Shown piece by piece: positions 45,000 to 57,479 of a stretch of 64,000 bases of DNA (position 1 is its first letter; every line of letters begins with the position of its first letter). Both the position numbers and the translations under genes were made by a program. The stretch lies in NCBI GenBank assembly GCA_950295325.1, contig OX485808.1, forward strand, positions 1,430,501 through 1,494,500, in the 5' to 3' direction. Source of the stretch: Polytrichum commune. Lineage: Eukaryota > Streptophyta > Polytrichopsida > Polytrichales > Polytrichaceae. The notes under the pieces were generated by a model that did not search any database, was not told where the DNA came from, and saw only the letters and a program-made list of their open reading frames with translations.

Positions 45000-46090
45000 C
45001 AACGGGCTCAAATTCATGTCGGATTACCCGATGTTGGTTATTTATTTGTGTATTTATTTATTATAAGTCATGCAATGCTATAATTTATTATTATTATAGA
45101 TTTCACTTTTTACCAACATAGATTAAATGGGTGCATGGACACTATACAACATAAATGACTTTACTTGGTAAAAAGTTGCATATTTAACAAAATTTTATAA
45201 GTTTGACATAGCATTACTCAGCATTAGACCGTTGCACTGTGGGACTAGGAATTTTGAGGGCAAAATGCTCCTTTAATGTTGTGCCACCTTCACAAAATGA
45301 ATAATACTCAACTCAAGAATTGTTCATTTTGCGCCACGAAATATACAACTTGATAATACACCCGGGGCTTGCCTTACATGAGATACCGACTATAATTTGC
45401 CACATAGATCAATCACGATTGTTGGGTGGCCGTTGTTGAGGGCCCCACATGGTCAAGGTTTACCTAATGTGCAGGGTTCACGGTCCAAGAACAATCGAGC
45501 GTTGGGAATAATGAGACCTGGATTTATTGCATATCGCCAACTTTTTTCAATGTTTGGACCCCGTTTGAGAGGATCACTCAGTGAGAGGTTGAGTAATGTT
45601 ATGGAAAGGTATTTGACACTAAACACCATAAACAATGTACACAATAAACTTAAAATTGTGATGCATCAACAACCAACCTATAGGGGGCATTTTTCTACTA
45701 TTACTCCCCTTGGTAGGTGTTACGAAACTTGCCAAACCCGATGATTTATTGCTTACTCAACACACCGGATATGTCGAAGTGCCATCTTTATCAATTATCG
45801 TTAACAATTAATATTAAAGGAGCATGTGGCCGCATATCACAAATGTTGGAGGATAAGGTTTTGTTTGTATGCGAGGACATTGCCTTGGTACCCGAAATGG
45901 ACTCGGAAACCAAACAAATTAACGTAACCTAGAGATTGGGATTCTTCAAATACACATGTAATTTATAAGTGCTTCCCCAAGTGGTTGCTTGGGACTTGGT
46001 TCACTTCACCCAACACATGCTAGATATTATTAGGCTACATCCTTGCACCACTTATTTCTTAGTAGTGCATTAGCAACTTACATATCAATT
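45000..46090. other. Unassigned spacer
   Basis: No gene or bounded element recognised. Open frames at 45397-45744 and 45717-45932 carry no known motif. Confidence 0.35.
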
Positions 46091-46094
46091 AGGC

Positions 46095-46560
46095 TATTTA
46101 GTGTCACACGTGTAATAATGTAACTTACCCTAGTTTGAGGCGTATGCTAGGTTACACTAATAAGCAACAACTTCACCATTAGTGTCACCTCATGACACTT
46201 GGTGTTCAAGTGCGTTTACTAATATCTTGGCATGCGTGTGTTCAATAGTATTATGAGGTGTATGTCTGCAGGTTGATTAAAGTGTGCATAAATGACACTT
46301 GGCATTACTAAGCTCAAGAATATCTTGCTCTTACATATTAAATATAAACATATGACGTAGGCCGTTAGCATGTTCAATAATATCTTCCCCTTGCACACTG
46401 AAATGCAAGTACCACAATGTGAATAAAATTCAGTGAAATAATGTACTTATGTTGACAAATGGTCATGTTGGTGATTAGTGGACGTGACACTCTGAAACCT
46501 TTGGGCATCTAGTTTAGGTCCTTTGCAAATAATGCACATGACACAAAACAACATAGACGA
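46095..46560 (+). repeat. Dispersed repeat, copy 2 (partner at 15600-16140)
   Basis: Direct copy of 15600-16140, with the same internal ATGACACTTGG spacing. In both copies the sequence continues into GACACAAAA(C/T)A.CATA.ACGAT. No coding capacity. Confidence 0.6.
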
Positions 46561-47544
46561 TGAAGTAATTTTCCCACAACGTTACTCGATTGTATACTGA
46601 TGATATTTAGAGTTCGGAAATTTATGGACATTATGCCCCTTTTATTTTGAGCTTCCCCCATAATTTGGATACACTCAACTTGAGCATTGTTCACAATTGT
46701 TGAGCATTGGTAGCTAACTAATATCGGGTAGGGGTTATCGTAAGGACGGGCATGTGACCATGCTTTGTAGTTTCAATCAAACTCACTTCATACGGCCCGT
46801 TTAGCCACTCTAACTAAACATATGATTCACCGTTTGGTAAATCGAAATATTTTGATTCCTTAATATGTCTCATTTTGGACCTTTTTGAAGTCCACATATT
46901 GAAATTGGTGCCCCCAATCATGTAATTGCCACATACCTTCATCCCATACCTTCATTTGCAAAAAAATTAGATTGCTTGCGGTGTGAGAGGTTTGAGTCAA
47001 AGTCGGGTGGATAACATATATTCAAAACCTTGCACTCAACCATTTTGTGTCAATATGCTCTCTTTTGGTCCAACTATTGACAACCTCCATACCATTTATT
47101 TGTGTATAGTTGGAGAACAATAGGTGTTGTTTTTGCATGAATCTCAAAAGAACATGCAACCTATTGTAAACCCAAATTTGGTACACTTGAACACTTGTCA
47201 AGTACTAGGAAAACATGTATACAAACAAGAAGAAGGCTCTTTAAAAACATCAATTTAAAGCATAGAGGGGGTATCCTTAGAAAATGTTGAGTATGAGTAT
47301 ATGTATAAAATACATAAACACGTTCAATAGAGCTGGTGAAGAACTTCAAAATAAGTCTACCTTTGGAACTAAAGTGAAATTTAATAAAAACTACAAGTGT
47401 AATTAAATAGTTGAACAAAAAACAATGAGTTTTTAGAAGTATTCTTGTAGCGATATATATCCACGATCCTCAACACTGGGCGTATGAAAACGTGCAACAA
47501 GATTACTAAGGTAGACATGCATGCCTAATCCAACTACTTGTTTA
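46561..47544. other. AT-rich spacer, no gene
   Basis: Nothing supportable. The - frame at 47161-47418 has no recognised motif. Confidence 0.35.
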
Positions 47545-47885
47545 TACTGGACACATCTCTTTGAGTGATGTGTGGTTAGGTGTGCATCCAAGAACGGACA
47601 CCAAAAGAATCATATCTGAAAGAGATTGAACTATGTACACAATATATCATGTTGAGCAGACTGGGTTCAATAGTCAAGATGATAGAGGGACCTATATGAC
47701 CATTTAAGGAGCATTGTAATATTCACTTTGACAATGAATAAGATATTCATATGAACTCTAAGGATTACAAGGAAAGTTCCTACGGCCTCGATTCAAATTT
47801 TCTAACCGTCTCATACTAATTGTGTGCTTCACATCCTACCAAAAGTAGCAATAGTGACCATTTAAGACCCATCTACCTTTAGGTG
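47545..47885 (+). repeat. Dispersed repeat family D, near full copy
   Basis: Contains the family's ordered blocks: GTGTGGTTAGGTGTGCATC, AAGAACGGACACCAAAAG, CCTATATGACCATTTA, ACTTTGACAATGAATAAGAT, TACAAGGAAAGTTCCTACGG, CATCCTAC and GACCATTTAAGACCCATC. Relatives lie at 50345-50640, 54140-54385, 60010-60345 and 63060-63290. No inverted or long terminal repeats are visible. Confidence 0.65.
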
Positions 47886-48197
47886 GGCATGTGGTTATTA
47901 ACCCTTGAGGGTTCAAGAGGCCCATTATGGGCTTCAAGACGTGGCCAAGGATTCGTGTTGTCTACATAAACTCATCCATTGCAAAGGTGAAAAAACAATG
48001 CGTTATATTATAACATGTGAATGGATATTTTAAGATAATTTGGCTTCAAAAATAAATTTAGAAATCCCAAAGTAGTCTAGTGGATTCAAATTGGAATGAG
48101 TTGGCCCTCAGTTTTGTAAGGAAGTTGCTTTTACTAGAGCCCCTTCATCCACGATATATAAGTTTACGTAGGCACCACAAATCTCAAACCTCAAAAT

Positions 48198-48250
48198 GTT
48201 GTATGTATGTATGTATGTGTATACATACATACATGCATACATGCATACAT
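48198..48250. repeat. Palindromic tetranucleotide microsatellite
   Basis: GTAT repeats followed directly by CATA repeats: about five GTAT units, then GTGTATACATACATACATGC. The two halves are complementary and can fold back. Confidence 0.85.
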
Positions 48251-49469
48251 ATGAACGACTTTTTTGACACATATAACCATATGATGTCAGTGTCTTGGAT
48301 CACCTTATGTCTTCAAATGATTGGAACCGTCATGCCTTTTGTTTGAAAAGGTTTCATGGGGCAACATTACCGGAATCTTTGAAAGCTCATGGTCCCCATG
48401 TGATGGGTTGGGTTGCAAATGGGGTGAGACGTGGTGCTTGACCTCATAAATTTTGCACACTCCAAGCTTCGAATTGGGACTTTTAAAACAAATATAAAAT
48501 GTTGGGAGGCCTTGCTTTGGCCATGGACACGTACTTGCCCACATGAATCACAATGTTCTTTTCACATATGACAAAAGACACAAATTCAACCTTTTAAATG
48601 GCGGATGCTTTCTATGGAAAATAATTCTAAATCATTTGAACTTCCGGAGCAATTGAGATGAATGAGTCTACAGTATAACATTCCATTTCAAAGGGACTCA
48701 TATTGTACTTTTAAATTATGAATATGAATATGAATATGGATATATTGATTGAATTTATGACTACGTGTTCACGTTTCACTGTCAATGAGTTAACTTAGAC
48801 ACCATAAAGCTCCAACCCTATGGTGATGGTCTTTTCATTTGCCCTCATTCTTTGACATGCCAATTTCAGTGCATGGCATGGTTGTTTGGATCGTTTCCTT
48901 GTTGTATTCTACTAGCTTGGTCCCATGTCATCTCGACCAACAAAACTTATATCAATATTTGCATTTAACTAGAACCTACGAGAGATTCAAGATTCCAGAC
49001 CAATTATATTGAACAATATGAAGTCCAACCTAATTTTTATTTGATTCTAATGAATGTTCTACTTCATTTATAACCAAGAATGTTGTTTCGATAATCAAAA
49101 TGAGAAAATCGATTATCCGCTTCAAGTATGGCTAATAAAATGAGTTGAAATATAGGGTTATAATAATTTTAACTTGTGTAATTTGGATGATAGATTTTAT
49201 CAAGAAGAGAAAATTAGTAATATATAATATCATCATAGATCATGTGAGTCCTAAAGAACCTTCATCACCAACCGTGAAGTGAAACTACACAAACTTTGGA
49301 AGGAGGATTTTTGTTTGTTTCAAGGAGTAAAAGTGTCCATATACCGATATGGTCATCTAGCTCTTGAGTGCTTAACCCTTAAAGGAGGCCAAGTCTCGCT
49401 ATACAGCCAAACACACAATTTATGAGGGCCTTGTCAATTTTGGTTGACAAGTCTCAAAATTTTGTGGCT
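48251..49469. other. Gene-free spacer
   Basis: Nothing supportable beyond chance open frames. Confidence 0.35.
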
Positions 49470-49640
49470 TTTTTTATTTTTGTGTGATTTTGGAGCACAT
49501 GAGGTGTGTGGTCACTGGCTAGTTTTTTTTGTTTGTCAAGTAGAGAGAAGATTTTATGGCTCGGAGTTGAACCACCAACCAATTCATTTGATTTTGGTAT
49601 CCCTCCACTATTATCTAGTAGTTTATGGTCAACTAAAACC
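49470..49640 (-). mobile_element. SINE family S2, inverted copy
   Basis: On the - strand it reads CTACTAGATAATAGTGGAGG, then TTGGTTGGTGGTTCAACTCC (B box with decay from GGTTCGATTCC), AAATCTTCTCTCTACTTGAC, AAAAAAAACTAG and CATGTGCTCCAAAA, the same order as 31624-31778. The decayed B box marks it as an older copy. Confidence 0.7.
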
Positions 49641-50344
49641 ATTGAAACTTTATTTCATACATTGGCTTATGTCAAGGAGAAATTAGAGTAAAAAAATATA
49701 GTCATACTCGACATTGACGATCACATGCATATATTTGCATCCAAGAGCACAAAGGTTGCGTATTTGGACTTAAATATTCAGTAACATCATGGTATTCAAC
49801 CAATTCAAAAAGTGCACATAAAAAATAAGTAAGACATGGTTGATTGTTGACATAGTCAGGTAAAAATGGAATTGTATGGCTCAACTACGTGTTTTTGGGT
49901 GCATGGAGAGGTCTACTATGGGTCTCTTGGATGCTTAAGGGTTAACTTAGCTTCTTGCATGTCAACTCCTTATAAAATCTTTCATGACAACATGCGCAAA
50001 ATCCATGACTTGTTTGATTGCTAATACACCACACACACTAAACGTGCTTGGATTAGTGTTGGACATTTATATTGGTGAATGCATGGTTTCAATAATCATT
50101 AATAATAATGGTATCAAACAACCTATCTGATTGGTACCAAAATTGTAATACCAACTAATATTTTATATTTGGTGGGTATCTCAAGGTGAAATTTTCTTTT
50201 TGTATACCTGACTCCCAAGTCATTATTTGGGTCAATAGGGACCATTATAAATCATATTGATACTAGGATGATTTTACTAAGGTACAAATATTCTTCCATG
50301 GCAAGGTAGACGCATCTTATTCCAACATAGCAAGAATACAGGTG

Positions 50345-50640
50345 CCTATTTTGAGTGGTATGTGATTAGATGTGGATCTAAGAACGGACACCAAAAGGAC
50401 ATGCAATTGAAGGAGGTCACTAGACTACGCGCATTCTCAAAACATGCCAACCATTCTACACCCAATGGTTAACATGATGGGGGGAGGGGGGTATACGACC
50501 ACTTAATGAACACAAGAATCCCGCACTAATTGCATGTTTCATATCCTACCAGAACGAGTACAAAGTGAATAACAGAAGCCTACCTTACATAGACCCTACT
50601 GGTATTGAAAACAAATGATCATCAAAGACCCATCATTAAC
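50345..50640 (+). repeat. Dispersed repeat family D, copy
   Basis: ATGTGATTAGATGTGGATCT, AAGAACGGACACCAAAAGGA and GACCACTTAATGA match 47545-47885. The middle is rearranged. Confidence 0.55.
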
Positions 50641-51164
50641 ACTACTCATCTCTTTGGTTGCGTTCTATGAGACCATGTATCATGGGAGAATAATTTTCCT
50701 TTAGTTTCAGGATTCCTCGTTTATGGGGAGCGCTCAAAAGGTGTGATGTGGAGTTCACAACAAACAACTCTAAATTTAAATTTTTTATGATTACAACCTT
50801 TCTCCTTGGAAAGGAACCATCATCTAGATGCTTAGTAATGTTATGATACCCTTACTTCTTCTTTTTGAAAATCCTCGTTATAGATACCGGAATGACATCA
50901 AAATAGAGACGACAATTCTAGTTGGACATTGCTTCGTACTTTCTAACACCTAGGTGGCATTATCTTCTAACGGGGTTCATAACGGTTAGGGGTCGGCTTT
51001 GGTGGGTCCTCGTAGACTAGGGCACAATGGGAATGTCACCCCACGCAATCAATCTTTCCCTTTATTTCGCCCGACCCCTTTTTGCCTCCTTTTACAATGT
51101 GGGGGTTGACAATAATAAGGATAGATGTCCACCTAACATCATGAGCCATTTGGCCATGTGAGTG

Positions 51165-51195
<31 letters not shown>

Positions 51196-51599
51196 GAATT
51201 TGATGGTCTCACATGAGAAGAATGTTGGAGGATTGTTTTGAATTTCCTTTTCCTTGAGATTGTTTTTCCGCTTTCCTACACACGACTATCATCGAGTCGA
51301 CTTTTGGCCATAGAAGACAAAGCTCTTGCATGGCTACCTTTGTGCATTTGTTTGCAAATTTCTTTGGCCAATAGTTGTTGTTGCGTGGGTGTGATTGTAG
51401 ATGACTGATAGAGGGAGCACAATTCTCACTACTTATTTCGAGGCTTGCATTTAAAAAAAATTCTATATAAGAAAGAAAGTGCCGATATGCTAAAGATGCC
51501 AATAGCCATCCATTACAACTGCATTTGTAAATTTGATACGATAACCAAATGTGCAATCTAACTTTGATTTGAAACCGTGTTGATGTTTTATGTAAAGTA
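50641..51599. other. Spacer with a GAAA microsatellite
   Basis: Contains (GAAA)n at about 51166-51193. The - strand frame at 51209-51766 is long (185 codons), but its 5' part lies in the dispersed repeat at 51600-52010 and it carries no recognised domain. Confidence 0.4.
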
Positions 51600-52010
51600 T
51601 AATGTAACGGTACTTTACAAACAAACACTATAGTAGGTACACCAAGTGTGATGTTTAGTGTCATATGGCATTTTATGTCACTATGGTAACTTTTCGGATG
51701 ACACTTCTTATGGATAAGTGAACAAATATTGTCGTGGATGATGGATGAGTTCATCCATTGGCCCAAATCCTACCTTCTTTTGAGAGCAACTTGTGATGAA
51801 ATATTGTCATGGACGATGGAAAGTTGGATGAAGAATCGCTTGGTGAGTGACATTACTTGCAACACTGTAAATCTATAATGCCCCAAAAGATTTACAAGGA
51901 ATGACAAATAATGTGGGGTTAGCATTTAGTGTTGGTGACACTACACAGCAGTTGGCAATTAGTATTGAGCAAGACAATTAGAGTTGGTGATATTAAATGT
52001 CATATTTAGT
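51600..52010 (-). repeat. Dispersed repeat, inverted partner of 30770-31150
   Basis: Reverse-complement matches to 30770-31150, including TGACACTTCTTATGGATAA and GATTTACAAGGAATG. Confidence 0.55.
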
Positions 52011-52240
52011 GTCGTTACATATCTTTTAACTCGATAGGATTTGGATGAACGTACTTACATCAATTTGAGTCCATTGAGGGCTAGGTTACACTCATTTTGG
52101 CGTTTCAAAAGAACATTGGTTAGGCTATAAAATAAAATAAAAGAAACCTCTAGAAAGCATCGAGCTCGAGTCACCATATGTATATTGACCAAGGGGATAA
52201 AACATGCAACATTCAGTGCAAAGATGCTACACTTATTTAT

Positions 52241-52435
52241 CCCAATTAGTGTGCGTTATTATTTGGAGTTACGCAGTGCAATAATGTCTTATTCAAGAGC
52301 TCAATATCTACTAATCAAAGTTCAATAGCTTGTTTGGATATTATAGTACATAAATGACTTTGCTTGGTAAAATTATTCTCATTAAATTAGTTATAGCACT
52401 ATGTAATTCCGAACAACAACACACACTAATTGGAA
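52241..52435. mobile_element. Small TA-type MITE with TTAGTGTG ends
   Basis: Ends TCCCAATTAGTGTGCGTTAT and the inverse of ACACACACTAATTGGAA. About 195 bp. It shares the inner block GAGTTACGCAGTGCAATAATG with the element at 58805-59003. No coding. Confidence 0.6.
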
Positions 52436-53929
52436 TGATCAGTGTAGTCACTAAAGGTATGTGCAACTATTGTGGACATTAAAGATATCCGTAAAGTCCC
52501 TTGAAGAAGGACAAAACCTTGGGTTTGTTCCTTCTTTGAGAAACTATCTGTCAATAGCTTGGTAGTTTGTCATGTACCAAAGCCTATTTTGAAAGTCATG
52601 TGGAACTTTTGGGACCCCCTCTTTCCACTTCTGAAACTTTTAGAGAATTTCAAGATAAAAAAATAGGGTATGTGCATGGGACTTGTTGTCCCATATCCCG
52701 GATCGGCCTATGCAAGGCTAGCTTGGCCCACCCATTCTAGTAGGAGAAGCCAAAAAGTTGCTTTTGAATAGCCCGACATCACTCTTTTGTGTATGGTGAT
52801 TCAAGCATTAAGAAAACTAGGGTGACTTTGTCTTAATTCTCATAAACTCAAGGGTTGGGACTAAACCCACAGTTTCATCGGTTTTACTTAATTAATAACT
52901 CTATTATACCTAAAAAGTGAGGATTCTCATACTAATTACATGGTCATATAGCTCCCCCCCCCCAAAAAAAATTATATTGACTATTACCTTTAGGATGGTT
53001 ATAATATTTTTAAGCAAGCAATCCAATCACTTTCAAACACATGTCTTGGTATTTGCTCGTGGAGTCACATTGGACCATATACCACTAAAATATAGGTGTC
53101 CAATTAAGACAAGTAATTGAAGGCACATCTGCCTTTGTGAGTCCTCAAATTTTAAAGTTGCAAATTTTCTGCTAGATTGAGATCCATCGCGAGAGGGTTG
53201 GCTAGGTAGGATTAATTGGGGAACATCGGTGGCCTTGGCCAGTTACACACATGTTATGATCCACAAGCTTGCCAGAGAGAGGGAATTATTGTATACGAGC
53301 GTACCTCCCATCCATCCAACATAAAAACTTGGCCCCTATATAAGTTTGTTGCAGTTTCATTTCAATAATTCATCTTGAGTAGACTAATCCAAGGTCCTTA
53401 TAGCTAAGTCCAATGTCAATTCAACTTTAAAAAGTAACCTTTGGGTTGCATACTATTTAAGAGCTTTTATGTTGGATGAATGAGAGGCACGTGTGTATAC
53501 AATAATTTCCTCCCTCCAAGGTTGCCACACACAAACTTCAGCTTCAGCTCAAGCTTTGGAGCTTTGATGGATGGCAAGGTAAAACAATTCCCCTAAACCG
53601 GTGGAACTTTGTGTCAAGATTGAACCCGCTTTTTTCATGATCACTTCTTTCCAAATTTGATCCTTGAGTTGGACTTATGGAAATTTTAAATGGTGATGAC
53701 TACAAATTCAAATTTGGGCTTGAATTTGAAAATTGATCCAAAATAAAGGAGGAACCCTAACTCCAACATTTTTTGGCACATACTTATAGGGGTTCAATTT
53801 TTTTTCCTTGGACCAATAAACTTGCAAGTTCGAACTTGAGCTTTCTACGATTGGCCCTCCACAAGATCAACTACCTGGTTGGACACAACACACACACACC
53901 TTCAAATACTAAGTGGTGGTTGATAAGGG

Positions 53930-54118
53930 TGAGTCGAACGGGCATTTCAATCACGCTGATCCCACTGAGGTCAAGGTTTCTTCTCTCTCTCTCTGGTGGT
54001 TGATGCCCTTAACGCTAAGATAAGTCAGAAGGTAGACAACTCTTATTTGGTTACTTTTCTTATTAGGACGCCTACGTTTTCGTGGTATGTGGTCTAACAC
54101 GGTTCCAAAAAAAAAATG
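53930..54118 (+). mobile_element. Possible diverged SINE S2 relative
   Basis: It ends CTAACACGGTTCCAAAAAAAAAA, close to the S2 3' end TCACGTGTTCCAAAAAAG, and includes a TTCTTCTCTCTCTC block where S2 has ATCTTCTCTCTAC. The B box is not recognisable, so the assignment is tentative. Confidence 0.35.
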
Positions 54119-54139
54119 TGGTAAAAAAGGACTGGAATG

Positions 54140-54385
54140 CTTGCTCAAAAGATGATAACCATTCTAGAATCAACAACCAACATAATTGGATGAACCTACA
54201 TGACCAGGTAACGAGCATGATAACCTTCACTTCGACAATGAGTGGGTTATTCATACGAGCTCCAAAAACTACAAGGAAAGTGGCTACGGCCTCGATTCGG
54301 ATTCACTAATCGCCCTATGCACGTTTCGTGTCCTACGAAGAGTGGGCCAGTTAGGAAGAAGGTGACCATTTTAAGATCCTGTCTA
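54140..54385 (+). repeat. Dispersed repeat family D, copy
   Basis: GATGATAACCATTCTAGA, ACTTCGACAATGAGTGGGTT, CTACAAGGAAAGTGGCTACG, GCCTCGATTCGGATT and GTGACCATTTTAAGATCC match 47545-47885 and 60010-60345. Confidence 0.6.
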
Positions 54386-54596
54386 CGTTAAGTGAAGAGA
54401 CGGAAAATTAATTGAGCCACAAACCACGAGACGTGCAGGGCGCGATCCCCAAGGCCTCCGACACCTGGGAGGGTCCATTTGGCACCCGCCTTTTCTGTAA
54501 GATTGTCAGAAACGTATAACTTAACGGATTACCTAACCTTACTTGGTCTGCTTGGGATGTGTGTGTGTGTGTTCTATGTATACAAGTTACTAGTTA

Positions 54597-55155
54597 GGGC
54601 CACTTTACACCTAGAGGCCGGGCCAATTCCCCTAGAGGCCGGGCCAATTCCCCTTGAGGCCGATTGCATGAAATTTTAGCCCTTTTTGGGTTGGAGGCCG
54701 GCCTCAACTACACATTATAATAAGATTATAACGGAGGCCTTTTTTCCATATGTAAAGACCTTAGGGTCAAGAAACCAACCTGATTCATTAAATCTAGCAT
54801 AATCCAATAGATCTAGCTTTATCTAGTATAGAGCTGTTCATATTTCCACAAAATCCAACGGATATGGTTCGCTGAAAAAAATCATATTTTATTTTTGAGA
54901 GTTTTATTTTTTATTGGAACATGAAATTGGCCCCGAGGCCAAGAATTGGCCCTTCATTTTGGGTGCACCCAATTCAACGAGCTCGGGCCATGTCAGAATA
55001 TGTATTTTTTGATTAAAAATTTCATACCACCAAATCGGGCCGACCTCTAGGTGTAAAGGGGTTGGGGCCGATTTCAACCTTTTGGCCAATCACAAGTGAG
55101 GAATTCAAGCCTCTTACACAACGAATTGGCCCGGCCTCTAGGTGTAAAGCGACCC
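54597..55155. mobile_element. Second Harbinger-like MITE (family H2)
   Basis: 559 bp with TTA duplication (54594-54596 and 55156-55158). The inverted termini run about 33 bp with three mismatches (GGGCCACTTTACACC left, GGTGTAAAGCGACCC right). Just inside the left end the unit CCTAGAGGCCGGGCCAATTC is repeated, and a further copy of the terminal motif lies near 55033-55060. The first ten bases equal those of H1, so one transposase might mobilise both. Confidence 0.82.
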
Positions 55156-55158
55156 TTA

Positions 55159-56028
55159 GTAGTACGTTTGTTGGCCGGCCATTGGCTAGAAAATGTCGAA
55201 CCGGTGTCCAACAATGCCCTTGGATGCATTGTGAGTAAGTTAGGGCAACAATGTATGGTTGGCCAATACATATTGTTGTGTGTGAGGGGTTGATCGCATC
55301 GGCCACATAAGGCACCCTTCTCAAGTTGTAATAGTGTGAAAAGTGGTGTGCTAACATCTATTCCTGAACATAATCCCCACTAATTTCACACTTGGAACCG
55401 GATAAGTGATTGGGGCATGAGACTGGTAGAAAATAAGCGGCTAGTCGCAAGAGTGATCATCCCGAGTATTATCTTGCATGTGTGGCCGATTCTGGTTGGT
55501 TATCTGACGAAGACCGAACTTTGGCTCATTTTAGAGACCACTTTACATCAACAGTCGCTTGCAATTGGACTCTGCTTGAAGGAAGAAGAAGAAGAAGAAG
55601 AAGAAGAAGAAGAAGAACTCCGGTCTCCGGAGGAGGCCGGAGTGAATAAAGTGTCTATTCGTAAAACATCCTAGGCCATGCCTTACGGCATTGGCGTTAG
55701 ACGTTGTTGCTTAAAGGACAAATTACTAACACCATATTGATGTGGCCGGTTCTTGTTGGTTGTCAAACTTTGGTCCATTTCAGAGACTACCCTTGGGTTT
55801 GTTCCCATATGGCAAAGCCTATATAAAAGAAAGAGGGAAATGGTATATATAAGTTATGGGGTGGACGTGAATACAAACTTGTTGGTTTTATGTGCTCATG
55901 GGATAAGGTGGAGTTAAGACTGTGTAAAGTCATCCATGAGAAAGGTGAAAACGAATTGCCATTACTACAACTTGAACCTTTCTACTTGCAGGCAATTTGA
56001 CATAGAAATTGGCTTTTAATGATTCAAA
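55159..56028. other. Spacer with a (GAA)n microsatellite
   Basis: (GAA)n at about 55581-55617 accounts for the Glu-rich open frame at 55417-55674. Nothing else is recognised. Confidence 0.45.
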
Positions 56029-56031
56029 TCA

Positions 56032-56542
56032 TGCCCCCTCCCCACTTGACATTAGCAAATAACCAAAGACTTCCCTAAAACCCGGGTAAAGCTCCCTCGG
56101 TTATAGCGGACACGCCCGGCTATCCCAATGCACCTACAAGAACTTGCTCCAGAGATTTCCAAGTAGGTTTTAGTTAAGTAGTTTTCACACATGTTTATTG
56201 TTTTATCTACCAACCAATGAATGTTGGATAGTTTTTGTCCCATCCCCAAATGCCTTAATACTTACCATCGGTTTTTGTTAATGAAGCTCCTCGTGCCCTC
56301 ATAGCTAAGACTAAAAGCAACCAATCACAAGGGCGGGAGGCAACACTTTTAGAGGTCTTACATTCTTGCCTCATGTCTAGGTACCGATGGGAGGGTCGGT
56401 AGTTTTAGCTTAAAACCTCCACTTTTAAGCCATGCCACATCATTTGCCAACTAGGCTCAGCACTAGATAATGTCGATGGTGTGAATGCTCATTTTTAAGA
56501 ACCCACTTTTAAGCTTAGCTAATGCCAAGTGGGGAGGGGGCA
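56032..56542. mobile_element. 511-bp inverted-terminal-repeat element, copy 1 (family T)
   Basis: Ends TGCCCCCTCCCCACTTGACA and the inverse of TGCCAAGTGGGGAGGGGGCA, flanked by TCA on both sides (56029-56031 and 56543-56545). No coding. The superfamily is uncertain; a 3-bp duplication fits PIF/Harbinger or CACTA types, but the termini match neither consensus well. Confidence 0.8.
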
Positions 56543-56725
56543 TCAGTCTAGTTGAAACACATTGGTCTTGTTTTAAGTAAAGCCCCTTCCACCATGGCAG
56601 ATGAGATGTGCATAACCACCACAAAGCTCCAACTAGGGTCATGCAACAATACACCTTCACGTATGCAACATGATGTTGGGGCTTGGGCTTCACGGTGCCT
56701 ATGCATAGTCTAGGTACATCGCTAA

Positions 56726-57236
56726 TGCCCCTTCCCCACTTGACATTAGCAAATAACCAAAGACTTCCCTAAAACCCGGGTAAAGCTCCCTCGGTTATAG
56801 CGGACACGTCCGGCTAACCCAATGCACCTACAAGAACTTGCTCCGGATATTATCAAGTAGGTTTTAGTTAAGTAGCTTTCACACATGGTCGTTGTTTTAT
56901 CTACCAACCAATGAATGTTGGATAGTTTTTGTCCCATCCCCAAATGCCTTAATACTTACCATTGGTTTTTGTTATTGGAGCTCCGAGGGGCCTAATAGCT
57001 AAGACTAAAAGCAACCAATCACAAGGGCGGGAGGCGACACTTTTAGAGGTCCTATTTTCTTGCCTCATGTCTAGGTACCGATGGGAGGGTCGGTAGTTTT
57101 AGCTTAAAACCTCCACTTTTAAGCCATGCCACATCATTTGCCAACTAGGCTCGGCACTAGATAATGTCGATGGTGCGGAAGCTCAGTTTTAAGGACCCAC
57201 TTTTAGGCTTAGCTAATGTCAAGTGGGGAAGGGGCA
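56726..57236. mobile_element. 511-bp inverted-terminal-repeat element, copy 2 (family T)
   Basis: Same length and orientation as copy 1, high identity, ends TGCCCCTTCCCCACTTGACA and its inverse, flanked by TAA on both sides (56723-56725 and 57237-57239). The different target duplications show two separate insertions only 183 bp apart. Confidence 0.82.
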
Positions 57237-57479
57237 TAAGTCCCAACCATTCACAACGTGCCAAGATTGTCCTACAATGTGTTCAGGACTGATACTCAAA
57301 TCTTAGCAAAATTGTCAGCATGAACTTTGTCCAATATGTTCTTGATGTATTTTTTGAGAGGATGGGAAGACCTTCATGTTTATTGGGTCCCCCATGCCAA
57401 TTTTGTAAATTGACGAGTTTGTTCCACGACAGGGGTATGATATATTTACATTGCCAAGAAATGAAAACCCTATATCTAT

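Noticed and set aside
51209-51766. 185-codon minus-strand frame, the longest in the gene-free block
   Set aside because: Its 5' part is the dispersed repeat 51600-52010 and no domain is recognisable; the related copy at 30770-31150 does not keep the frame.
55417-55674. Glu-rich frame
   Set aside because: Produced by a (GAA)n microsatellite.
56052-56943. Two similar 65-codon frames (56052-56249 and 56746-56943)
   Set aside because: They are the same stretch of the two 511-bp elements; the similarity reflects element copies, not genes.
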